From: Klebsiella aerogenes
GTDB taxonomy: Bacteria; Pseudomonadota; Gammaproteobacteria; Enterobacterales; Enterobacteriaceae
Reading direction: 5' to 3'
Length of the DNA: 64,000 bases
Assembly: GCA_029027985.1 (NCBI GenBank)
Contig: CP119076.1
Coordinates: 3,036,422-3,100,421, forward strand
Shown in pieces: positions 8,977 to 17,847 of this stretch; the stretch's first letter is position 1, and every line of letters begins with the position of its first letter. The position numbers and the translations under genes were made by a program. The notes below the pieces were generated by a model that was not told where the DNA came from, searched no databases, and saw nothing but the letters and a program-made list of their open reading frames with translations.

Positions 8977-10425
8977 ATGTCCGTGTTTCACTCTGCCCTT
9001 TTTCGCCAACAGGCGCTGATTGCCGGAAGCTGGCGCGACGCCGCCGATGGCGCCACGCTTGCCGTCAGCAACCCGTCAACCGGCGCGACGCTCGGCCAGA
9101 TCCCGAATATGGGACGGGCGGAAGCGCAACAGGCGGTAGATGCCGCTGCCGCCGCGCTGCCAGCGTGGCGCGCGTTTACCGCCGCCCAGCGCGCCGCGCT
9201 ATTGAAGAACTGGCACCGCTTGATCCTCGAAAACAAAAGCGCGCTGGCGCAGATTATGACCGCCGAGCAAGGTAAGCCGCTGGCGGAAGCAGAAGGCGAA
9301 ATCGCCTATGCGGCCTCGTTTATCGAATGGTTCGCTGAACAAGGTAAACGTACCAACGGCGAGGTCATCCCCTCGCCCGCCGCCGATAAACGCCTGATGG
9401 TAATCCGCCAGGGTATCGGCGTCTGCGCGGCGATCACCCCGTGGAACTTCCCGGCGGCGATGATCACCCGCAAAGCTGGGCCTGCGCTGGCTGCTGGTTG
9501 TACGATGGTGATAAAACCGGCTAACGAAACGCCGTTTACCGCGCTGGCCATGGCGGAACTGGCGATTCAGGCCGGGATCCCACAGGGCGTCATCAACGTG
9601 GTCACCGGCCAGTCGCGCGAGATCGGCGCGGTGTTTACTGGCGACGAGCGGGTGCGCAAACTCTCCTTTACCGGGTCGACCGAAGTCGGTCGTGTACTGA
9701 TGCGCCAGTGCGCCGAATCAATCAAAAAGCTCTCGTTAGAGCTTGGCGGTAACGCGCCGTTTATCGTCTTCGACGACGCCGATATTGATAAAGCGGTCGA
9801 GGGCGCGCTGGTCGCTAAGTTCCGTAACGCCGGGCAAACCTGCGTTTGCGTCAACCGTTTCTACATTCACCATGCCATCTACGACCAGTTCTGCGATAAG
9901 TTCGTCGCCCGCGTCGCCGCGCTGAAAGTCGGCGACGGCGGCGAGTCCGATGCGCAGATCGGGCCGCTGATTAACGCCGATGCCGGGCGTAAAGTGCAGT
10001 CCCTGCTGGACGATGCCCTGAGCCGCGGTGCCACGCTGCTCACCGGCGGCAAAGCGCATCCGCTGGGCGGTAATTTCTTTACGCCGACGGTGATCGGCGA
10101 CGTACAGCCGGGTTCGCTGCTACTCCAGGAAGAGATTTTCGGCCCGGTGGCCGCACTGGTGAAATTCGAGGATGAACAGCAGGTCATCGAGCAGGCCAAC
10201 GACACCATCTACGGGCTCGCCTCCTATTTCTACAGCAACGATGCCGCCCGCATCTGGCGCGTCTCCGAGCAGCTGGAATACGGCATGGTCGGCATCAATA
10301 CCGGGCTGATCTCCAACGAAGTCGCGCCGTTTGGTGGAGTGAAGCAGTCCGGCCTTGGCCGCGAAGGCTCAGAACACGGCATTGAAGATTACCTGGAGAT
10401 GAAGTACCTCTGCCAGGGGTTGTAA
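8977..10425 (+). CDS. Aldehyde dehydrogenase, probable malic semialdehyde dehydrogenase
   Basis: NAD(P)-dependent aldehyde dehydrogenase of the GabD/succinate-semialdehyde type, 482 aa. PWNFPAAMITRK, LELGGNAPF (base glutamate) and NAGQTCVCVN (nucleophile cysteine) are all intact. The ATG at 8977 is chosen over the upstream TTG at 8962 because GAAGGAG lies 6 bases before it. It sits between the oxygenase and reductase genes of carnitine monooxygenase, which are adjacent in E. coli; the product of that enzyme is malic semialdehyde, so oxidation of that aldehyde to malate is the likely job. The substrate is inferred from context only. Confidence 0.85.
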   Translation: MSVFHSALFRQQALIAGSWRDAADGATLAVSNPSTGATLGQIPNMGRAEAQQAVDAAAAALPAWRAFTAAQRAALLKNWHRLILENKSALAQIMTAEQGKPLAEAEGEIAYAASFIEWFAEQGKRTNGEVIPSPAADKRLMVIRQGIGVCAAITPWNFPAAMITRKAGPALAAGCTMVIKPANETPFTALAMAELAIQAGIPQGVINVVTGQSREIGAVFTGDERVRKLSFTGSTEVGRVLMRQCAESIKKLSLELGGNAPFIVFDDADIDKAVEGALVAKFRNAGQTCVCVNRFYIHHAIYDQFCDKFVARVAALKVGDGGESDAQIGPLINADAGRKVQSLLDDALSRGATLLTGGKAHPLGGNFFTPTVIGDVQPGSLLLQEEIFGPVAALVKFEDEQQVIEQANDTIYGLASYFYSNDAARIWRVSEQLEYGMVGINTGLISNEVAPFGGVKQSGLGREGSEHGIEDYLEMKYLCQGL

Positions 10426-10433
10426 ATACGCTC

Positions 10434-10468
10434 TCCCGGCGACAGCGCAGGCTGCGCCGGGATTTTTT
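10434..10468 (+). terminator. Intrinsic terminator or attenuator inside the carnitine operon
   Basis: TCCCGGC (10434-10440) pairs with GCCGGGA (10456-10462), with an inner CAGC/GCTG stem, and six T residues follow at once. It stands between the dehydrogenase and yeaX, only 15 bases before the yeaX ATG, so it probably lowers reductase expression relative to the oxygenase. Confidence 0.7.
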
Positions 10469-10482
10469 GATGGAGTTCAGCG

Positions 10483-11448
10483 ATGTCTGATTATCAAATG
10501 TTTGAAGCGATCGTTCGCGATGTGGAACAGATCACCGCCCAGGTGAAGCGTTTTACCCTGGTGTCGCCGTCGGGCAAGCCGCTACCGGCATTCAGCGGCG
10601 GCAGCCATATTATTGTCCAGATGCAGGACGGCGAGCAGCGCTACAGTAACGCTTATTCGCTGATGAGTTCCCCACTGGATACCACAAGCTGGCAGATTGC
10701 CGTTTGTCTCGAGTCGCCGTCAAAGGGCGGCTCGCGCTTTATGCACCAGCAGGTACGACCGGGCGATACCCTGACGGTTTCCACGCCCAATAATCTGTTC
10801 GCCATCGACCCGCAGGCACGTAAGCATCTGCTGATCGCTGGCGGTATCGGCATTACGCCGTTTCTATCGCATATCCCGCAACTGGAACAGCGTCAGGCTG
10901 ACTGGCAGTTGCACTATTGTTTCCACGATGCCGACAACAACGCTTTCGTCGATGAGCTAGGCGCCGCGCCGTGGGGCGATCGGGTCAACGTTCACGTATC
11001 CGCACTCGGCAGCCGTCTCGATCTCGCGCGTCTGTTCGCCGATCTCGAGCCCGGCACCCACGTGTATACCTGCGGCCCGGCCGCGCTTAACGAGGCGGTA
11101 AGAATCGCTGCCGAAGACCATCAGGTACCTGCCAATCAGCTGCACTTTGAACAGTTTGTTGTTGAGGATAAAGGCGGGGATGCCTTCACGCTGGTGCTGG
11201 CGCGTTCCGGGCGCGAATTTACCGTACCGCAGGACATGACCATTTTGCAGGTCATTGAAAACAATAAAGCGGCGAAGGTCGAATGCCTGTGCCGCGAAGG
11301 CGTGTGCGGCACCTGCGAAACCATGATCCTGGAAGGCGAAGCCGACCACCGCGATCAGTATTACAGCGACGAAGAGAAAGCCAGCCAGCAGAGTATGTTG
11401 ATCTGCTGTTCGCGCGCCAAAAGCGGCCGGTTGGTACTGGATTTATAA
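10483..11448 (+). CDS. yeaX: Carnitine monooxygenase, reductase subunit
   Basis: Electron-transfer partner of YeaW: a phthalate dioxygenase reductase-type flavoprotein that passes electrons from NAD(P)H through FMN to a C-terminal plant-type [2Fe-2S] cluster. The 321-aa length equals E. coli YeaX. Visible are the flavin-binding YSNAYSLMSSP region, the nucleotide-binding IAGGIGITPFLS segment, and the ferredoxin ligands in CLCREGVCGTC near residue 268 with the last cysteine near residue 309. A GGAG ribosome binding site precedes the ATG. Confidence 0.92.
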   Translation: MSDYQMFEAIVRDVEQITAQVKRFTLVSPSGKPLPAFSGGSHIIVQMQDGEQRYSNAYSLMSSPLDTTSWQIAVCLESPSKGGSRFMHQQVRPGDTLTVSTPNNLFAIDPQARKHLLIAGGIGITPFLSHIPQLEQRQADWQLHYCFHDADNNAFVDELGAAPWGDRVNVHVSALGSRLDLARLFADLEPGTHVYTCGPAALNEAVRIAAEDHQVPANQLHFEQFVVEDKGGDAFTLVLARSGREFTVPQDMTILQVIENNKAAKVECLCREGVCGTCETMILEGEADHRDQYYSDEEKASQQSMLICCSRAKSGRLVLDL

Positions 11449-11455
11449 ATAACAG

Positions 11456-11479
11456 TTCCGGCCGCCCCTGCGGCCGGAA
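11456..11479. terminator. Strong palindrome between yeaX and the GGDEF gene
   Basis: TTCCGGCCGC and GCGGCCGGAA form a 10-bp stem with a 4-base loop between two converging genes. No T-run follows on either strand, so it may act as an RNA 3'-end stabiliser or a weak terminator rather than a classical intrinsic terminator. Confidence 0.5.
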
Positions 11480-11535
11480 AGCGCACGACTATCATCGGCA
11501 CCCGACGAGTTGTTTTTCAGTTATTGAAATACGCG

Positions 11536-12435
11536 TCACGCCCACTCCACGCGACCGCGGCCATTATTTTTTGCCCGGTATAATGCTTCATCGACTTTCT
11601 TAATAAAAACGTCCTGCGCCTCACCTTGTTCGCGCATACCGACGCCGATACTGATCGACAGCGGGTAGTCGTTATTAATCAGAATAACGCGCGCGTTTTC
11701 AAGGATCGACTGCGCCAGTTCACGGACCTCTGCCAGCGACAGGCCATCGGCGATAATCGCAAACTCCTCGCCGCCAATTCGCGCCGGTTGGATCCGATCG
11801 CAGGTCAACTTTGACAGTTGTTTACCCAGCGCGAACAGGACTTCATCCCCCACCAGGTGGCCGTAGGTATCATTGATTTTCTTGAAGAAATCGATATCCA
11901 GAATCATCAACGCCACCGAATGCCCTTCTTTCTCGCGAATAGTATCGATAAAGAAACGGCGGTTCGGCAACTGGGTGAGTTCATCTTTCAACGATTTTGA
12001 GCGCGCATCGACGTACAGCAGATTGATGCGTTCGATAATCTTATAAATGCCGATCGCCGTGACCAGCATCCCGGAAAGGCGCAGCAGATCTTCGCAATAA
12101 TAACCCATCCATCGTGGCTGCTGGAATATCTCATCCATTAAGTCAAAAGTGCCGCCGGCAATCCACAACAGTAAACCATATTTCACGCAGTTCACCGCCA
12201 CGTGGCTGACGCGTACCTTTGCCGAACTCCACAGCATAAACACTAAAAATAACAGCGCTAAAAAATCAATATATAAACCCGGATTACTGAATATCTCCCG
12301 CCACGGCCCTAAGGGTTTTAAGATAGCGGCGCAAAGTAACGACACCAGAACAATAACCGCCAGCGCGGGCAGGAAATTTAGCGAAGAATTAACCGCGGGG
12401 GTTTTTATATTTATGTTCTTTTCTATTTCGGGCAT
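11536..12435 (-). CDS. Membrane-bound diguanylate cyclase (GGDEF protein)
   Basis: Predicted to make cyclic di-GMP from two GTP. The 299-aa protein has several hydrophobic N-terminal segments (about residues 20-40, 53-72, 82-97 and 120-135), then a GGDEF domain from about residue 140. The active-site loop reads GGEEF at 221-225 and is preceded by DIDFFKKINDTYGH, so the fold and catalytic residues look intact. No RxxD inhibitory site is seen just before the loop. There is no separate sensor domain other than the membrane part. It stands alone, with iron transport genes downstream; no partner is evident. Confidence 0.88.
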   Translation of the reverse strand: MPEIEKNINIKTPAVNSSLNFLPALAVIVLVSLLCAAILKPLGPWREIFSNPGLYIDFLALLFLVFMLWSSAKVRVSHVAVNCVKYGLLLWIAGGTFDLMDEIFQQPRWMGYYCEDLLRLSGMLVTAIGIYKIIERINLLYVDARSKSLKDELTQLPNRRFFIDTIREKEGHSVALMILDIDFFKKINDTYGHLVGDEVLFALGKQLSKLTCDRIQPARIGGEEFAIIADGLSLAEVRELAQSILENARVILINNDYPLSISIGVGMREQGEAQDVFIKKVDEALYRAKNNGRGRVEWA

Positions 12436-12726
12436 TTAGTCTCTCACAACGTCATCGAGATCGAGGCTTCCATAAAATAGCATAACAGCCTGCGGCATTT
12501 CCGCGAACAAAAATACGATTACCCTGCATGAGAGAAGGAATAAGAATGGACTGACCCCGCGGAATTATTCCAACGTCCTACCACTCCATGGCGACGAGGT
12601 CAGTGGCGCGGATACTAAAGAGTTCACCGGCGGCGTAATTAGCACAATGTGCTACATCAAAGACTAATTAACACTTCTCCGTGACAAATCAAGGTTTACG
12701 CCGCTTATGCGCTCAGCTTTTCGCCA
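12436..12726. other. Gene-free stretch with a possible coding remnant
   Basis: No complete gene is visible. One plus-strand frame stays open from about 12497 to a TAA at 12665-12667 and ends in a protein-like string, FTGGVISTMCYIKD, but it has no start codon with a ribosome binding site. It may be the 3' end of a lost gene or chance. The upstream side holds the promoter of the GGDEF gene. Confidence 0.25.
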
Positions 12727-13755
12727 TTATGCACAAAATACCCGCGCCGGGCCGACAACGTCGAGCCGTACCGTTGCGCCAGTCTGCCAGGCGGCCTGGC
12801 TGACGGTCTTCAGCACCAGCGGCATCGCCTGCCCTGGCGCCGTCAACGTCAGCGTTGAGATATGGCCAGCGAAATCGACGTCGGCAATACGTAATGGACT
12901 GTCTTGCGTCGCGCACGGCGAGACCAGCAGCTGTTCCGGGCGCAGCATCACCCGCCCCCGGCCATTGGCATGACGGTCTTCGGTCATCAGTTCGCCAATG
13001 GCGCAGCGCGCGCGCCCATCGGCAAGTTCGGCATCAAGCACCAACGCATCGCCGAGGAACAGCGCCGTGGCCTCATCGACCGGGCGTGAATAGACCTCAA
13101 ACGGGCTACCTACCTGCGCAAAACGCCCCTGGCGCATCACCGCGACCTGGCTGGCAAATGACAGCGCCTCGGTCTGATCGTGAGTTACCAGAATCGACGC
13201 CACGCCAGCCTCGGCAAGCAGATCGGCGGTGGCTTTACGCGTCGCCGCCCGCAGCCCGGTATCCAGCGCCGAGAAAGGCTCATCCAGCAGCATCAGCGAC
13301 GGCTGCTGCGCCAGCGCGCGAGCTAATGCCACCCGCTGCTGCTGGCCGCCGGAGATTTCGTGCGGCCAGTGGTTAGCCAATTGCGGGTCTAATGCCACCA
13401 TCTCCATCAGCGCGGCGACGCGGCGGCGTTTCTCCTCACGGCTGCTATCCAGCCCCCAGGCGATATTGTCGGCCACATTAAGATGCGGGAACAGCGCCCC
13501 TTCCTGCGGGACAAAACCGATCCTGCGCTGATGAGCCGGGACAAACACGCCGTCGCCAAACAGGGTGTTGCCCTGCATAACGATGCGCCCGTTATCCGGC
13601 GTTTCAAAACCGGCGAGAATACGCAGCAGCGTCGTTTTGCCGGAGCCTGACGGGCCGACAATCGCGGTACGGCTACCCGGCGCGACAGTCAGATTGAGGT
13701 TATCGAGAACCAGCGCGTCGGCGAAAGATTTCGAGATAGAAGACAATTCCAGCAT
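12727..13755 (-). CDS. fbpC: Ferric iron ABC transporter, ATP-binding protein
   Basis: ATPase of a periplasmic-binding-protein-dependent ferric iron importer (FbpC/SfuC/AfuC type). The 342-aa product has Walker A GPSGSGKTT at 34-42, the signature EISGGQQQRVALARAL, Walker B LMLLDEPFSALD and a switch histidine in VTHDQTE; after about residue 240 comes a C-terminal TOBE-like regulatory domain. The ATG at 13755 is taken because it starts one base after the permease stop; an open upstream extension of 11 residues overlaps the permease gene. Last gene of the three-gene operon. Confidence 0.9.
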   Translation of the reverse strand: MLELSSISKSFADALVLDNLNLTVAPGSRTAIVGPSGSGKTTLLRILAGFETPDNGRIVMQGNTLFGDGVFVPAHQRRIGFVPQEGALFPHLNVADNIAWGLDSSREEKRRRVAALMEMVALDPQLANHWPHEISGGQQQRVALARALAQQPSLMLLDEPFSALDTGLRAATRKATADLLAEAGVASILVTHDQTEALSFASQVAVMRQGRFAQVGSPFEVYSRPVDEATALFLGDALVLDAELADGRARCAIGELMTEDRHANGRGRVMLRPEQLLVSPCATQDSPLRIADVDFAGHISTLTLTAPGQAMPLVLKTVSQAAWQTGATVRLDVVGPARVFCA

Positions 13756-13756
13756 G

Positions 13757-15331
13757 TTACAACCCTGCAATTTTTTTCGACTGCACATAAAGAACCGCCG
13801 TGAGCGGCAGCGAAATAACGATCATCAGCATCGCGTACGGCGCCGCGGCGACGTAATCGATCTCGCTGGTTAACGCCCAAAAACCGGTCGAGAGCGTGCG
13901 CGTGCCGAGCGGCGAAAGCAGCAGCGTGGCCGTGAGCTCATTGCTGACGCCAAGAAACACCAGCGCGGCGCCCGCGGCAGCGCCAGGCGCGGCCAGACGC
14001 ATGGTGACGCTCCATAATGCGCGAGCCGGACTACGGCCGAGACTCCGCGCGACGTTCTCCAACTCGACCGGCGCCTGTGCGATCCCAGCGCGCAGGTTAA
14101 TCAACGCCCGCGGCATGAACATCAACAGGTAAGCGAGGAACAGCGTCACTTCGGTCTGATACACCGGGCGCGCGTAATGGATAGTGACCGTCACCAGCGC
14201 CAGCGCGGTGACGATACCCGGCAACGAACTGGTGATATAATTACAGCCCTCTAGCAAGCGGAACAGCCGATGCGGATAACGCACGCCAAGCCAGGCGATC
14301 GGGATCGCGCAGGCGGTGGTCAGCAACGCCCCGCCCGCCCCCAGCACCAGCGTCTGGCGCAGCGAATGCCACAGGTCGGCATGCAGCCAGTTCTCCAGCC
14401 CGCCGAGCCACAGCCAGCGGCACAGCACCAGCAGCGGAATGCCCATCGCCAGCATCACCAACAACAGCAGCAGCAACTGCGCGCCGAAAGCGGTCGCGAT
14501 CCCCAGCGGACGGCGCTTCTGTTCGCGCGCCGCGCCAGCGCCGATACGCGCATAACGCGCTTTGCCGCGCGAGACGCTTTCCAGCAGCAGGATCGCCAGG
14601 CAACACAGCGCCAGTACGCCCGCCAGCATATTCGCCGCCGGGCCGCTAAAGGTGGACTGGAACTGATCATAAATGGCGGTGGTGAAGGTATCAAAGCGGA
14701 TCATCACGTACAGGCCGTACTCCGCCAGCAGATGCAGCGCCACCAGCAGCGCGCCGCCGCAGATAGCCAGCCGCAGCTGCGGCAGCACCACGCGGAAAAA
14801 GACTTTCCACGGCGGCGTCCCCAGCGACGCGGCAACGTCTTCCAGCGTCGGGTCAAGACGGCGCAGCACCGCCGCCACCGGCATATAAATAAACGGATAG
14901 TAGGCCAGTACCGAGAGAAACACCCCAGCGGACAGGCCGTGCATTGATGGCGCGACGCTGATCCAGGCGTAGCTTTGCACAAACGCCGGGATCGCCAGCG
15001 GCGCAACCGCCAGCGCTGACCACAGCTGGCGCCCGGCAAGCGCGGTACGTTCAGTCAGCCAGGCCACCGTCACGCCGAGCGCAATGCAAATAGGCACCGT
15101 CAGCAACGTTAGCCACAGCGTATTGCTGAGCAGTTCAGCCACTCGCGGGCGAAATACCAGTGCTTTAATGGTCGGCCAGCCGGTGTCAAAACCCACCGAC
15201 ACCACAAAACCTAACGGCAGCAGGGCCATTAATGAAAACAGTACAGCTAAGGCAACCATCGGAAATGCAGGACGCCTGCGCTCGGGCAGGCGTCCTGTTT
15301 TCTTTCCGAGTACCAGACTCAGAGCAGACAT
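13757..15331 (-). CDS. fbpB: Ferric iron ABC transporter, fused permease
   Basis: Inner-membrane permease with two binding-protein-dependent transport domains in one chain, the typical FbpB/SfuB form. The 524-aa sequence has about 12 hydrophobic segments. The two ATPase-contacting EAA-type loops can be read as [16 protein letters not shown] in the first half and [17 protein letters not shown] in the second. It is placed 23 bases after the binding-protein gene and meets the ATPase gene with a 1-base gap, so the three are co-translated. Confidence 0.9.
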   Translation of the reverse strand: MSALSLVLGKKTGRLPERRRPAFPMVALAVLFSLMALLPLGFVVSVGFDTGWPTIKALVFRPRVAELLSNTLWLTLLTVPICIALGVTVAWLTERTALAGRQLWSALAVAPLAIPAFVQSYAWISVAPSMHGLSAGVFLSVLAYYPFIYMPVAAVLRRLDPTLEDVAASLGTPPWKVFFRVVLPQLRLAICGGALLVALHLLAEYGLYVMIRFDTFTTAIYDQFQSTFSGPAANMLAGVLALCCLAILLLESVSRGKARYARIGAGAAREQKRRPLGIATAFGAQLLLLLLVMLAMGIPLLVLCRWLWLGGLENWLHADLWHSLRQTLVLGAGGALLTTACAIPIAWLGVRYPHRLFRLLEGCNYITSSLPGIVTALALVTVTIHYARPVYQTEVTLFLAYLLMFMPRALINLRAGIAQAPVELENVARSLGRSPARALWSVTMRLAAPGAAAGAALVFLGVSNELTATLLLSPLGTRTLSTGFWALTSEIDYVAAAPYAMLMIVISLPLTAVLYVQSKKIAGL

Positions 15332-15354
15332 AAACAGATCACTTCAGCATCAAA

Positions 15355-16371
15355 TTACAGCAGGCCAGCCTGAGTCATCAGGTCGATCACTTTCTTGCTA
15401 TTAAGCGAAGATGGCTCGACTTTCGGCGCATCCAGCTCTTTCAGCGGCGTCAGTTTCGGGTTAGAGGCGGCATTCAGACCCACCGCATATTCGAAGGCGT
15501 TATTGGTGCGCAGCTCATCCTGACCCTGCTTGCCGGTGATCCATTTAATAAAGGCCTGCGCCTGTTCTTTATGTTTGCTGGAAGCCAGCACGCCGCCGCC
15601 GGAGATGCTGACGAACGCACCCGGATCCTGGTTTTTAAAGTAGTACAGCTTGGTGTTTTTGCTGTTTTCGCCGGTTTTCGCCTGGTCAACAAAGCGGTAG
15701 TAGTGATAGATCACCCCGCCGTCGATCTGCCCGGCGTTGACCGCTTTCATCACGGTGCTGTTGCCTTTGTAGGCCACGAAGTTGGTTTTCATCGCCTTCA
15801 GCCATTCCAGGGTCGCTTTTTCGCCCTTCAGCGCCAGCATCGCGCTCACGATCGCCTGGAAGTCAGCGCCCGACGGAGAAGCGGCCCAGCGCCCTTTCCA
15901 TTCAGGTTTCGCCAGATCCATCAGCGAGTGCGGCAACTGTGATTCGCTGATTTTCGCCGGGTTATAGACGAAGACGGTGCTGCGGGCGGCAATGCCCACC
16001 CAGCGGCCGTGCTCAGGACGGAACTGCGGCGCCACTTGCGCTAAGGTTGCGGCATCCAGCGGCGCGAACAGTTTGGCATTATCGACCAACACCATCGACG
16101 GCGAGTTTTCTGTCAGGAAAACATCCGCCGGCGAGGCGGAACCTTCCTGCACCAGTTGATTGCCCAGTTCGCTATCGTCGCCATTGCGCAGCGTGACTTT
16201 AATACCGGTCTCTTTGCTAAAGCCATCGACCCAGGATTTCACCAGGTTTTCGTGCTGCGCGTTATAGACCACAATGCCGTCACTATTGTCTGCGGCCATA
16301 ACCTGCGGGGCGGTGAACAGAGCCGAAGCAGCGAACATCGCCGCGCAATACGCCGATAAACGGAAATTCAT
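15355..16371 (-). CDS. fbpA: Periplasmic ferric iron-binding protein
   Basis: Substrate-binding protein of the importer; binds Fe(III) in the periplasm and hands it to FbpB. The 338-aa precursor starts with a Sec signal peptide ending near AAMFAASALFTAPQVMA. The mature part has the class fold (IVVYNAQHENLVKSW) and the iron-coordinating tyrosine pair in GGVIYHYYRF. It resembles Serratia SfuA, Neisseria FbpA and Haemophilus HitA; the choice of name is by family only. A Fur-box-like site lies about 80 bases upstream, fitting iron repression. Confidence 0.9.
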   Translation of the reverse strand: MNFRLSAYCAAMFAASALFTAPQVMAADNSDGIVVYNAQHENLVKSWVDGFSKETGIKVTLRNGDDSELGNQLVQEGSASPADVFLTENSPSMVLVDNAKLFAPLDAATLAQVAPQFRPEHGRWVGIAARSTVFVYNPAKISESQLPHSLMDLAKPEWKGRWAASPSGADFQAIVSAMLALKGEKATLEWLKAMKTNFVAYKGNSTVMKAVNAGQIDGGVIYHYYRFVDQAKTGENSKNTKLYYFKNQDPGAFVSISGGGVLASSKHKEQAQAFIKWITGKQGQDELRTNNAFEYAVGLNAASNPKLTPLKELDAPKVEPSSLNSKKVIDLMTQAGLL

Positions 16372-16451
16372 AAGCTAATCCTTAGTATGAGTCGTTGAAA
16401 AGCCGTGAAGAAAGCGGGCTGGCACGGATTAAATCACAGAGGAATGTGAAT

Positions 16452-16470
16452 GATAATGAAAACAATTACC
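16452..16470. promoter_or_regulatory. Fur-box-like site upstream of fbpA
   Basis: GATAATGAAAACAATTACC matches the 19-bp Fur consensus at about 15 of 19 positions by eye. It lies 81-99 bases before the fbpA start, in the AT-rich region shared with the divergent chaN operon. Confidence 0.6.
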
Positions 16471-16736
16471 ATCTTTTTAAAAAAGTGGAAAAAACCACTA
16501 ATCAGGTTTTACTAATGACAAAATGCTTAATTAAAACAATGGTGAAAACAAACATTAAGACAACCTTAAGTCCGTTATCTTTTTTATTCTTCGGGTTTAA
16601 AAGCATGATCAATGTCGCATTATGCAAGCTGCTATCATATGAATTAAAAATGCCACCATCGTGATTAATAGTGAAAATTCTTTTATTTTATGAACATCTA
16701 AAAAAGCATATTTTTATTTTCTGAGTCGCACGAGAT

Positions 16737-16880
16737 CTATTTCCCGCTACGCGCCAGTTCTTCCTGACCGACACCGATCTGGTTCACAAAACCGGCAATC
16801 TTGCCACCGCCCTTACCACCCCGGATAGCCGCGACGGCCGGTGTTTGCCACACGCAATCATCACCCCTACCAATAATTAT
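16737..16880 (-). pseudogene. GC-rich coding-like fragment in the iron intergenic region
   Basis: Within an otherwise AT-rich 612-bp spacer (16372-16983) sits a GC-rich block. On the minus strand it reads as the C-terminal end of a protein, including GGKGGGKIAGF and IGVGQEELARSGK, and then a TAG stop at 16737-16739. No start codon with a ribosome binding site belongs to it, and the frame closes at the Fur box upstream. The parent gene is not recognised. The plus strand is also open here, so a chance reading cannot be excluded. Confidence 0.3.
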
Positions 16881-16883
16881 GAA

Positions 16884-16910
16884 TGAGAATGATCTTGATA
16901 ATCATTCTCA
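16884..16910. promoter_or_regulatory. Strong Fur box upstream of the chaN-tonB operon
   Basis: TGAGAATGAT and ATCATTCTCA form a near-perfect inverted repeat across 16884-16910, with the GATAATCATTCTC core of Fur sites. It lies 74 bases before chaN, where it would cover a promoter, so repression by iron-loaded Fur is expected. Confidence 0.8.
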
Positions 16911-16983
16911 ATATCACATATCATTCTGCGCCAGCAGCAGGATACGAAGAAAATACTACTAAAAAACCGAAAACGGACATTTT

Positions 16984-17847
16984 ATGTTTAAGGAAAACCT
17001 TTTTAACACTCTGGTATTGGGATGCGTGCTGTTACTGAGCGCCTGCCACAGCACGATACGCCCGCACTCCTTCGCCGAGGACCGCACGTGGCTGGAGAAG
17101 GCGAGCATTCGTGATGCTGCCAGCGGCCAACCGCTGACGGCGCAGAAGCTGCTGGCCCGGTTGGCTCAGGCGCCGCTGGTCATCGTAGGCGAAGAACATA
17201 CCAACGTGCAGCATCATCAGATTGAGCGCTGGCTACTGCAGAACCTTAACGCTGCGCGCCCGCAGGGCAGCGTCCTGATGGAGATGATCGATTTAAGCCA
17301 GCAGGATGCGGTCAACCGGGTCAAGCAGGCCAGCCTCAGCGGCACCGCTATCAGCGCCACCCGCGCGGCGGAAACGCTGCGCTGGAACCCCGGTTGGCCG
17401 TGGGATCTCTATCGCGACGTGGTGATGACCGCACTGGAAGCCCCCTATCCGCTGCTGGCCGCGAATCTCAGCCGCGAGCAGGTGAGCAAAATTTATCAAC
17501 GTCCGACATTCCCCAACGGCGAGCATTCCTCTCGCCCGCAGGTACACGAATCGCTGTCGGCGATCATCTATCTGATGCATGACGGGCAGATCAGCGGCGA
17601 ACAGGTCACCGCGATGCTTGCCATCCAGCAGCAGCGCGACCGGTTGATGGCCACGCAGATGAAAAACGCCCCGCGCCCGGCGCTGCTGATTGCCGGCGGT
17701 TATCATGCGGCAAAAGATATCGGCGTACCGCTGCATCTCGCCGATTTGCAGGCGGAAAAACCGCTGGTGCTGATACTGACCACCGACGGTACCACCCTGA
17801 CGGCGAAGCAGGCTGATTACATCTGGTCGGTAGCGGCGGCAAAATGA
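16984..17847 (+). CDS. ChaN-family iron/heme-related lipoprotein
   Basis: Predicted outer-membrane lipoprotein of the ChaN family, members of which bind heme or sit in iron-uptake loci (Campylobacter ChaN, Pseudomonas PhuW). The 287-aa precursor has a lipoprotein signal with the lipobox LLSAC ending at residue 21. The family core follows: VIVGEEHTNVQHHQ, the VLMEMID segment, and a late IAGGYHAAKDIG motif. It is the first gene after a strong Fur box and overlaps the tonB-like gene by 4 bases (ATGA), so both are expressed together. Confidence 0.82.
   Translation: MFKENLFNTLVLGCVLLLSACHSTIRPHSFAEDRTWLEKASIRDAASGQPLTAQKLLARLAQAPLVIVGEEHTNVQHHQIERWLLQNLNAARPQGSVLMEMIDLSQQDAVNRVKQASLSGTAISATRAAETLRWNPGWPWDLYRDVVMTALEAPYPLLAANLSREQVSKIYQRPTFPNGEHSSRPQVHESLSAIIYLMHDGQISGEQVTAMLAIQQQRDRLMATQMKNAPRPALLIAGGYHAAKDIGVPLHLADLQAEKPLVLILTTDGTTLTAKQADYIWSVAAAK

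Noticed and set aside
16452-16730. Possible small RNA (RyhB-like) in the AT-rich iron spacer.
   Set aside because: No intrinsic terminator or conserved pairing core was found downstream of the Fur site.
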